Assembly (NCBI RefSeq): GCF_000384965.1
Contig: NZ_CM001844.1
Coordinates: 1,441,667 to 1,505,666 of the forward strand
DNA: 64,000 nucleotides
From: Bartonella bovis 91-4
GTDB taxonomy: Bacteria > Pseudomonadota > Alphaproteobacteria > Rhizobiales > Rhizobiaceae
Direction of reading: 5' to 3'
Position numbers and translations under genes: made by a program. Shown here in pieces: positions 57,595 to 64,000 of the stretch. The notes under the pieces are model-generated. The model worked only from the letters and a program-made list of their open reading frames with translations. It had not been told where the DNA came from and did not search any database. The stretch's first letter is position 1. Each line of letters begins with the position of its first letter.

Positions 57595-58179
57595 ATGGCG
57601 TCCCAACAAAAAAAAACCTCCAGTGTTAAAGGGTTTTCAACTTCTGAATATATCGTCTACCCTACACATGGGGTGGGGCAAATTATAGCAATTGAAGAGC
57701 AGGAAGTTGCAGGGCATAAATTGCAACTTTTTGTCATCCATTTTGCTAAAGATAAAATGGATGTAAAAGTGCCAGTTGCAAAAGCCCTTTCTATTGGGAT
57801 GCGTAAATTATCTGAGTCTGATTCTGTTGAGCGTGCATTAAAAACCCTACATGGGAAAGCACGTGTTAAACGGGCCATGTGGTCACGCCGTGCTCAAGAA
57901 TATGACACGAAAATTAATTCAGGAAATCTCGTTTTCATCGCTGAGGTAGTGCGCGATCTTTTTCGTTCAGAACTGCAATCTGAGCAATCTTATTCCGAGC
58001 GTCAACTCTATGCTGCTGCACTTGATCGAATGGCTCGTGAAATTGCTATCATCAACAATCTTTCTGAAACAGAAGCCATCAATTTGATAGAGGCGCACCT
58101 TACCAAAGAACCCAAACGCAAATTTAAAACTGGAATCGATGAAAAAAAAGGTGATAGTAGTGCTGTCTATGCTGCGTGA
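57595..58179 (+). CDS. carD: CarD/CdnL-family transcription factor
   Basis: CarD-family proteins bind RNA polymerase beta and stabilise open complexes at promoters such as rRNA promoters. The 194-residue protein has the Tudor-like RNAP-binding domain (EYIVYPTHGVGQIIAIEEQ) and the helical DNA-binding domain (WSRRAQEYDTKINSGNLVFIAEVVRDLFR). It ends with a Lys/Asp-rich tail. Its gene follows fdxA as in rhizobia. A strong terminator follows. Confidence 0.93.
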   Translation: MASQQKKTSSVKGFSTSEYIVYPTHGVGQIIAIEEQEVAGHKLQLFVIHFAKDKMDVKVPVAKALSIGMRKLSESDSVERALKTLHGKARVKRAMWSRRAQEYDTKINSGNLVFIAEVVRDLFRSELQSEQSYSERQLYAAALDRMAREIAIINNLSETEAINLIEAHLTKEPKRKFKTGIDEKKGDSSAVYAA

Positions 58180-58230
58180 TAAACTATAAGTAAGCACTGT
58201 ATGATACAAAGTGTTATGAGAATATACTAA

Positions 58231-58270
58231 ACCCGTGCACCATTTATTTCGTGAAGCACGGGTATATTTT
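58231..58270 (+). terminator. Rho-independent terminator of carD
   Basis: ACCCGTGC pairs perfectly with GCACGGGT (8 bp) around a 17-base loop, followed by ATATTTTTT. It begins about 50 bases after the stop. Confidence 0.8.
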
Positions 58271-58568
58271 TTGCTTAAACTCAAAGCCGGCTAGAAAATA
58301 AAAGGACTTGTAACAAAAAATACTTCTTAAACTCGGAGAGCACAAACAGTTTTCATCGTAAATACCCTTCCATACACGAAGAGCTCTACACACAAACCAC
58401 ATGGGCGGCTACAAAAGCCTTTGCTTTAAAAAAAGTTAATTATCGGTCACTGTACGCCTAACCAGAAAGCCTTGTATTTCAACAATAAGATCTGCTTACA
58501 AGAAATATTAAAAAGGCTTCCCGTTTATTCACCCCACTCCATTGAGCCACCGGAGAGATAGGCTGCAC
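58271..58568. other. Intergenic between carD and rpmF
   Basis: About 300 bases between convergent genes. No gene, hairpin or RNA is recognised. Confidence 0.4.
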
Positions 58569-58748
58569 TCAATCTTTAGGGGGTAAAACTGAACGTCCGC
58601 GGTACATACCTGTTTTTAAATCAATATGATGAGGGCGACGCAATTCACCAGAATTTTTATCTTCAATATAAGTTGGTGCTTTCAAGGCATCAGCCGAACG
58701 GCGCATACCCCGCTTCGATGGAGAAGTTTTTCGTTTAGGTACAGCCAT
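58569..58748 (-). CDS. rpmF: 50S ribosomal protein L32
   Basis: The 59 residues begin [22 protein letters not shown] and end [11 protein letters not shown], typical of alphaproteobacterial L32. ATG 58748 has GGAG 9 bases upstream; longer frames upstream to 58805 are not conserved. No zinc-ligand cysteines. It lies alone; in many bacteria it precedes plsX, but here it does not. Confidence 0.95.
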   Translation of the reverse strand: MAVPKRKTSPSKRGMRRSADALKAPTYIEDKNSGELRRPHHIDLKTGMYRGRSVLPPKD

Positions 58749-59415
58749 AAAGAGATACTCCAAATAGACTCGAAAAAGGAACAAATAACACTTAAACAAT
58801 AACATTTATTGTCATTTTTAATATCATTTTTGACAACAGTAATGTCATTTTTGACAACAATGTTACAGCATCCTATACACTGATTAAAATCTTTTGACCA
58901 GACTTTCGTTTAATTTTTTATCCGATTTTACGAGTATACTTAAACATTTTTAATGAAAATAATATCGGTTAAGCATCAAAAAGAGAAATTCATTTTGTAA
59001 CAAGCCGGGTTAAAACCAAAAAACGATCTGTAGACTTGTATACTAATACAAATAACCCCAATAAAGTTCTTTTGAACTGATCGTAAAAATTGTGACCTCC
59101 CTCAAACAGAATAGATCAACCAAAATAATAAAAAACTAAACTACATTAATAAGTATAATCTTCTTCCCGCTTATAAGCCACCTATCTTTATCAAATTATA
59201 CATCATCAAACTACAAATTACGCAAAATCACGTAAAAAAAGCCAAACAAGAAATAAAGATCATACTAAACTTTAAGTCTCCTTAAAGATTGGGTTTAAAA
59301 CCATCTGGCATTATTTTTATCTGATAGAATTTAAAGGTCATTAAAAAATCGTTTCATTCTTCGTCTTCCTATCTTAAAAAGAGCTCACTCATTTTGCAAA
59401 ATAAAGGAAGAAACG
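58749..59415. other. Long AT-rich intergenic between rpmF and ispA
   Basis: These 667 bases between divergent genes hold a 21-base tandem repeat upstream of rpmF (58822-58864) and the ispA promoter with AAAGGAAG at 59403. I see no gene or RNA in the middle. Confidence 0.5.
58822..58864 (-). repeat. Two tandem 21-bp units containing TTGTCA motifs upstream of rpmF
   Basis: On the minus strand, TTGTCAAAAATGACATTAC and TTGTCAAAAATGATATTAA repeat in tandem. TTGTCA resembles a -35 element, so duplicated promoters for rpmF are possible. Confidence 0.55.
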
Positions 59416-60318
59416 ATGCATGAATTCACGACCCTTCTTGCAAAACATACCGACAACATTGAAAAAAGACTTGATACGCTTTTAAGCAATAAAATCCAAA
59501 ACAATGAAATTGCTCGTCCTGAAATCTTAATTAAAGCCATGCGTTATGGCACACTTAATGGCGGCAAACGTTTGCGCCCTTTTTTAGTTATCCAAAGTGC
59601 TGCACTTTTTGATATTCCCTTTGAACAATCTCTCGATATTGGTGTCGCATTGGAATGCGTTCATTGTTATTCGCTTATTCACGATGATCTTCCCGCCATG
59701 GATAACGACACACTCCGGCGTGGTAAACCCACCGTTCATAAAGAATTTAATGAAGCTACAGCCATTTTAGCAGGTAATGCCCTTTTAACCCTTGCTTTTG
59801 AAATTATTGCTCACAAAGCCTGTGATCTGAGCCTAAAAATAAGAATTGACCTTATCACAGCTCTTGCGCAAGCAGCAGGGCTTGGTGGTATGCTTGGCGG
59901 CCAAATGCTTGACCTTGAAGCCGAAAATAAACCACAAGATTATCATGCAATTGTTATGCTGCAACGCATGAAAACAGCCGCTCTTATAAGCTTTGCTTGC
60001 CAAGCAGGTGCTATAATCGGCAATGCTTCCCAAACAGAAATTCAACAACTTGCCACCTTTGGTACACATCTTGGGCTGGCTTTTCAATTAACAGACGACC
60101 TTCTTGATGTCACCATGAATACCAAAACTCTTGGCAAAACTGCTGGAAAAGATAAAGAAGCAAATAAAGCCACTTTAGTCAGTCTTCATGGGATTCAAAA
60201 AACACAAAAAAAACGAGATATGCTCATTACTCAAGCAGAAGAGCTTCTTCATCCCTTTGGTAATAAGGCTAAACCACTCAAACAAGCAGCACACTTTATT
60301 GCCACACGTAACCATTAA
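59416..60318 (+). CDS. ispA: Farnesyl/geranyl diphosphate synthase
   Basis: IspA joins isopentenyl diphosphate to dimethylallyl and geranyl diphosphate, giving farnesyl diphosphate. The 300-residue protein has GGKRLRPF, the first Asp-rich motif HDDLPAMDND and the second LTDDLLDVT, plus the MKTAALISFACQAGAI segment. The chain length of about 300 and the spacing before the first motif suit farnesyl synthase. AAAGGAAG is upstream. ispG, another isoprenoid gene, lies next to it on the other strand. Confidence 0.93.
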   Translation: MHEFTTLLAKHTDNIEKRLDTLLSNKIQNNEIARPEILIKAMRYGTLNGGKRLRPFLVIQSAALFDIPFEQSLDIGVALECVHCYSLIHDDLPAMDNDTLRRGKPTVHKEFNEATAILAGNALLTLAFEIIAHKACDLSLKIRIDLITALAQAAGLGGMLGGQMLDLEAENKPQDYHAIVMLQRMKTAALISFACQAGAIIGNASQTEIQQLATFGTHLGLAFQLTDDLLDVTMNTKTLGKTAGKDKEANKATLVSLHGIQKTQKKRDMLITQAEELLHPFGNKAKPLKQAAHFIATRNH

Positions 60319-60401
60319 ATGCTCGTCTTAATTGTCACTTACTCTAAAGTACATTCCACTACTTAAAAATAAAAGAGAAGCGTAACAAACCACTCGCTCA
60401 T

Positions 60402-61643
60402 TTAGCTTTGTCCAAAACGCGTGTGAATATAATCACCCAATATGCCTTCGAACTCTTCAGCAATACGGGACCCACGCAAAACTTTTACCTTTTTGCCTTC
60501 AATAAAAACTGGAGCCGCTGGTTGTTCACCTGTTCCAGGCAGAGAAATGCCAATATCAGCATGTTTTGATTCCCCCGGTCCATTGACAATACATCCCATA
60601 ACAGCCACCTTTAAACCTTCAACACCAGGATATTTTTGACGCCAAACAGGCATATTCCTACATAAATCAGCTTCGATTTTTTGCGCCAATGTTTGAAAAA
60701 CCGTTGAAGTTGTACGCCCGCATCCAGGGCATGCAGCAACAACAGGCATAAATTGTCGAAATCCCATAACCTGCAAAAGCTCTTGGCACACCTTTACCTC
60801 TTGGGTCCTCTCACCTCCTGGCTCAGGTGTAAGTGAAATACGAATTGTATCACCAATCCCTTGCTGTAATAAAATTCCCAAAGCCACTGAAGAAGCAACA
60901 ATCCCCTTTGTTCCCATTCCCGCTTCTGTCAAACCCAAATGAAGAGCATGATCACAACGTTCTGCTAAAAGACCATACACAGCAATTAAATCTTGTACAT
61001 CACTCACCTTAGCTGAGAGAATAATTTGATCACGCCCCAATCCCAACTCCTCAGCAAAAAAAGCTGAATGCAGTGCTGACTGAACAACAGATTCCCGCAT
61101 CACTTCCACAGTCGATAGAGGTTTTTCTTGCTTTGCATTTTCATCCATCAGCCGGGTTAATAACACCTCATCAAGTGACCCCCAATTTACTCCAATGCGT
61201 ATTGGTTTATGATAACGGCAAGCCATCTCTATAATTTCACTAAACTGCCGATCTTTTTTTGAACCAAAACCAACGTTTCCAGGATTAATTCGATATTTTG
61301 AAAGAGCCTCAGCACATGCAGGATGCGCTGCCAAAAGTTTGTGTCCAATATAATGAAAATCCCCCACCAACGGCACAAAAATGCCTAACCGTTCCAATCG
61401 TTCACGTATTTTAGGCACAGCCGCTGCCGCTTCATCCCGATCAACAGTTACCCGCACCAATTGCGAACCTGAACGCCAAAGAGCACTAATTTGCATAACT
61501 GTCGCATCAATATCGGCAGTATCTGTATTCGTCATAGACTGAACAACAATCGGGTTATCACCACCAACAACCACATCACCAACTTTTACTCCAACAGATC
61601 GGCGGCGCTCCAAAGGCTTAGATAAATAATATGGCGTGCTCAT
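60402..61643 (-). CDS. ispG: 4-hydroxy-3-methylbut-2-enyl diphosphate synthase (flavodoxin)
   Basis: IspG (GcpE) carries out the penultimate step of the MEP isoprenoid pathway with a 4Fe-4S cluster. The 413 residues have the TIM-barrel opening [19 protein letters not shown] and [10 protein letters not shown], the cluster cysteines in CPGCGRTT and [10 protein letters not shown], and the C-terminal tail. It converges with ispA. The length fits the alphaproteobacterial form. Confidence 0.96.
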   Translation of the reverse strand: MSTPYYLSKPLERRRSVGVKVGDVVVGGDNPIVVQSMTNTDTADIDATVMQISALWRSGSQLVRVTVDRDEAAAAVPKIRERLERLGIFVPLVGDFHYIGHKLLAAHPACAEALSKYRINPGNVGFGSKKDRQFSEIIEMACRYHKPIRIGVNWGSLDEVLLTRLMDENAKQEKPLSTVEVMRESVVQSALHSAFFAEELGLGRDQIILSAKVSDVQDLIAVYGLLAERCDHALHLGLTEAGMGTKGIVASSVALGILLQQGIGDTIRISLTPEPGGERTQEVKVCQELLQVMGFRQFMPVVAACPGCGRTTSTVFQTLAQKIEADLCRNMPVWRQKYPGVEGLKVAVMGCIVNGPGESKHADIGISLPGTGEQPAAPVFIEGKKVKVLRGSRIAEEFEGILGDYIHTRFGQS

Positions 61644-61887
61644 TAACTCCCCAAATTTTAAAATCCACTTTATCTTTTATCATCACAATACCACAGACTA
61701 TAGAATATTTTGAACAAATAAATGAATTAAAATTTGGCTTAAAACAAACCAACATTCGCGCATCAACATAAACCAATCGGCAGCAGTTCTTTCATGCAAC
61801 TTTTCAATTTTCAACTCGTTATAGCAAATAAGTCTTTCCAACAAAATTCTAATTTATAAGACGCTAACAATATGAAGGAGCAAACCT

Positions 61888-62178
61888 ATGTGTACATTTC
61901 AGCCCCCCTGCTGCAGAAATACTAAAATTAAAAATCATATTGCACAACTAAAAGATGAACTGGTGACAATCAGCCGTTGGCGTCATGATAACAATACTTC
62001 AAATACCATTTTTGACCTCTTTGACACATGGAAACAAAAAAGCCGTCAGACTCTTTCGCGCATGAACAACCATACTGAAGATCTGAAAAAAAAAGTAAAA
62101 GAAAACCCTAAAACAACGATTGCACTGGTTGCAGGTGTTGTTCTAGCAAGTTGCCTGTTGACGCGTAAAATCAAATAA
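61888..62178 (+). CDS. ElaB-like (DUF883-type) tail-anchored protein
   Basis: This 96-residue protein has a charged helical body and a C-terminal membrane segment (NPKTTIALVAGVVLASCLLTRKIK), with the motif NPK.TI.LVAGVV close to NPSKSVLVAASIGFV of the 10.85 kb protein. Its N-terminus has an unusual cluster of three cysteines (C2, C8, C9: MCTFQPPCC). AAGGAG lies 7 bases before the ATG. Function is unknown, with anchoring to the inner membrane inferred. Confidence 0.65.
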   Translation: MCTFQPPCCRNTKIKNHIAQLKDELVTISRWRHDNNTSNTIFDLFDTWKQKSRQTLSRMNNHTEDLKKKVKENPKTTIALVAGVVLASCLLTRKIK

Positions 62179-62367
62179 CCAGATCCTTCAACGCCCGCCC
62201 CAAAAGCGGGCACCCCTCTCCAAATCCTAAAAAAAACTTACACACCATATACCACGGCACAAATGCTATAAACCCGATGACATCCTCTAATACCACTAAC
62301 CACTTGCTATAAACAATCAGTATAAAAATAAAACCCAAAACAAACATCCTTTAGCCTTTAAAATATG

Positions 62368-63348
62368 TCACGAAGTATCTACATACGTAACCACTGACAT
62401 ACCCGGAATAAGCCGCTCAGCCCCTATTTGCCCCGGATCTAAATCAATACGAACTGAAATACGTTGCGCAATTTTAGTAAAATTTCCAACCGCAGCATTC
62501 GTCTTCAACAATGAAAACTCTGAACCTGTAGCAGGAGCAAAACGTACGACACGACCTGTTAATTTTTGATTATTTAGCGCATCAACAAAAAAAACAACAG
62601 GCTGTCCAATGCGCATATGAGCAAGCTGAGTTTCTTTATAATTGGCAACAATCCAAATATCATCAGAAATAACAGCCACCAATTGCGTCCCAGGTAAAAC
62701 ATATTGCCCCACCCGCGCTCCAACAAGCCCAACCTGCCCAGCGCAAGGAGAAACAATTTTGGTATGTGCTAAATTAAGCTGTGCCAATTCAACCCCAACC
62801 TTTGCCCCAGCAACATCTGACTGTAAACTTTGCCGTTCAAGATCCAATTGTTTTTGCAATCGGCGCTTTACTTCAAGTGCCGCCAATAATTGTGAAAGAG
62901 AAGAGGATGAGCGCGCCTCCTCAGTTTTTAAATTTTTCACTTCAAAAGTAACATTTGATAATTTTTGCAAACGTGCCAATTCTGACTCTGCCGTATCAAT
63001 TTCTTCTTGCAAAAGTTGAGTTTGCAATAAAACACTTGCAAGCTTTGCATTTTTTGAATCAAAAATCGCCTGCGCTTGAGAAAGTTGTTGCCGAAAAAGA
63101 GTATCATCCAGTTCAAATAAAACAGTTCCCTTTTCAACTCTTTGATAATCTTGAATATAAATATGTGTAACCACACCAGAGATCTGCGGGCTTACTAAAG
63201 TAACATCCCCCTTAACTGAAGCATTATCTGTTATTTGAATAGTGCTCACAAATGGTGGAAGCTTCCAAGCCCACAAAATTAATAAAATTCCAGCAACTCC
63301 TGATATAAACGCAACAATTGTCGATTTCGACCGCAATGCCCTTATCAT
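62368..63348 (-). CDS. HlyD/EmrA-type membrane fusion protein
   Basis: This 326-residue protein has one N-terminal transmembrane helix (SGVAGILLILWAWKL), a biotinyl-lipoyl-like hybrid (VKGDVTLVSPQISGVVTHIYIQD), a coiled-coil hairpin (about residues 90-180) and a barrel domain with VSPCAGQVGLVGARVGQYV. Such proteins link inner-membrane pumps to an outer-membrane channel. It follows the MFS gene by 19 bases, so an EmrAB-like pair is likely. The substrate is unknown. The strand, order and spacing fit an efflux operon starting beyond 64000. Confidence 0.82.
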   Translation of the reverse strand: MIRALRSKSTIVAFISGVAGILLILWAWKLPPFVSTIQITDNASVKGDVTLVSPQISGVVTHIYIQDYQRVEKGTVLFELDDTLFRQQLSQAQAIFDSKNAKLASVLLQTQLLQEEIDTAESELARLQKLSNVTFEVKNLKTEEARSSSSLSQLLAALEVKRRLQKQLDLERQSLQSDVAGAKVGVELAQLNLAHTKIVSPCAGQVGLVGARVGQYVLPGTQLVAVISDDIWIVANYKETQLAHMRIGQPVVFFVDALNNQKLTGRVVRFAPATGSEFSLLKTNAAVGNFTKIAQRISVRIDLDPGQIGAERLIPGMSVVTYVDTS

Positions 63349-63367
63349 CTTTTTTCACTTTTCTTCA

Positions 63368-64000
63368 TTAAAATTGCCTTATTTTTCCCATTCGGCTCCA
63401 TGCAATAAAAGGACATAATTGATAAATAATTTTGACAAGAAAAATAATTAATACGACTATCGCAATATAAAAATAAAGCCGAAAAACATCGTTATAAGCC
63501 AAAATATTTGCTGTCAATTTTAACTGCCCAATCAGATCAGATATAAACCGCCCACCCCCAGAGCTACCAGGACTTAAAGCATTATAAGAAGACGATAATA
63601 AGGCATTTATCTCATTTAAAATAAGAGGATCTGTCACAACAACGTCTTGCTTTAAACACTCAAAATGCTTATAGGCGAAAATAAATTGCAAACTCCCAAA
63701 AAAAGCTGCACTCATTAACCCTCCCGTCACTTGAGTTAAAAGAAAAATAGCAATAAAACTTAAAACATAACTGGGGCCTCGTGCATTTGCTCTCACAAAC
63801 CCATTAAATAAAGCAGGAGGTAAAAAAAGTGCATAGCCAAAACCTATCAAACCTTGACTCAACATCAGATCCTCTGGGCGCGTTAAGTGATTTACATAAC
63901 TATCTAAATAAGACCCAAGCGCCAAACAGCTTAAAGACATAAAATAAAAATAGTCTTCACGGCCAGCTCGTAAAAAACAAACACAAATCCCACCCCCTAA
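63368..64000 (-). CDS. MFS multidrug transporter (EmrB-like), C-terminal part, cut by window edge
   Basis: The frame is open from the right edge to the stop at 63368, so at least 210 residues are visible and the start lies beyond 64000. Visible helices include LMLSQGLIGFGYALFLPPALFNGFV, split as LIGFGYALFLPPAL and PSYVLSFIAIFLLTQVTGGL, and a last helix LYFYIAIVVLIIFLVKIIY. This is the C-terminal half of a 14-helix drug:H+ antiporter such as EmrB. The gene lies directly before the membrane fusion gene. The EmrA-type partner supports export across the envelope. Confidence 0.7.
   Translation of the reverse strand, partial: LGGGICVCFLRAGREDYFYFMSLSCLALGSYLDSYVNHLTRPEDLMLSQGLIGFGYALFLPPALFNGFVRANARGPSYVLSFIAIFLLTQVTGGLMSAAFFGSLQFIFAYKHFECLKQDVVVTDPLILNEINALLSSSYNALSPGSSGGGRFISDLIGQLKLTANILAYNDVFRLYFYIAIVVLIIFLVKIIYQLCPFIAWSRMGKIRQF

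Noticed and set aside
62192..62212. GCCCGC/GCGGGC hairpin after the small anchor protein gene
   Set aside because: A good stem, but no T-run follows, so I do not call it a terminator.

Overview
The window looks like the chromosome of an AT-rich alphaproteobacterium of the order Hyphomicrobiales, most likely Bartonella. The evidence is the set of alphaproteobacterial markers (TrcR, RcdA, GapR, CarD, DUF1036 and DUF4164 proteins, RpoH, an Irr-type box in front of MbfA), the low GC content, and decayed prophage and toxin-antitoxin remnants. The species call is inference; no search was run.

Layout. (1) 1-5.3 kb is a degraded prophage zone ending at a tRNA-Leu(CAA). It holds P2/Mu-type tail genes (gpI start, a gpV/gpJ deletion fusion, a tail-completion-like protein), a self-contained lipoprotein metallophosphoesterase with an aegerolysin-like N-terminal domain, a dead DinJ/YafQ pair, an unidentified pseudogene with four in-frame stops, a 5'-truncated lambda/YqaJ exonuclease and a nonsense-truncated AlpA-like regulator. 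(2) 5.5-11.6 kb holds a YqaA-like membrane protein, DsbB, MbfA, dUTPase, ExbB-ExbD and an ElaB-like/YqjE-like pair. (3) 12-20 kb is the minus-strand block pal-cpoB-tilS-ftsH-glmM, i.e. the distal half of the usual tol-pal cluster. (4) 20.4-30.8 kb holds trcR, yebC, rpmE, an ABC exporter, efp-suhB, a Sel1 protein, a ThiE-like protein, OpgC and RcdA. (5) 31.2-38.1 kb is ruvC-ruvA-ruvB-ybgC-tolQ-tolR-tolA-tolB, the proximal half of the tol cluster. (6) 38.3-49.4 kb is tkt-gap-pgk-fba, DUF4164-zapA, pyk with a DUF1036 gene, gapR and uup. (7) 49.4-52.2 kb is a tandem array of small lipoprotein genes and their wrecks next to thiN. (8) 52.3-64 kb holds an M48 protease, rpoH, the isolated C-terminal half of a helicase, fdxA, carD, rpmF, ispA, ispG, a small membrane-anchor protein and an EmrA/MFS-type efflux pair cut by the window edge.

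Themes. Envelope maintenance dominates: both halves of Tol-Pal, the second PMF-driven motor ExbBD, FtsH, DsbB, RpoH and an M48 lipoprotein. Cell-cycle factors (TrcR, RcdA, GapR, ZapA) and Holliday-junction processing (RuvABC) are also present. Several housekeeping proteins carry unusual low-complexity or repeat expansions (CpoB, FtsH, YbgC, ExbD, TilS). Many intergenic stretches are C-rich and G-poor on the + strand and contain degenerate duplications. The strongest candidates for something undescribed are the prophage-zone lipoprotein phosphoesterase (1313-2776), the five-copy lipoprotein/promoter array (49.4-51.6 kb), the half-ferritin MbfA with its Irr-type box overlapping the start, and the helicase gene reduced to its C-terminal half.
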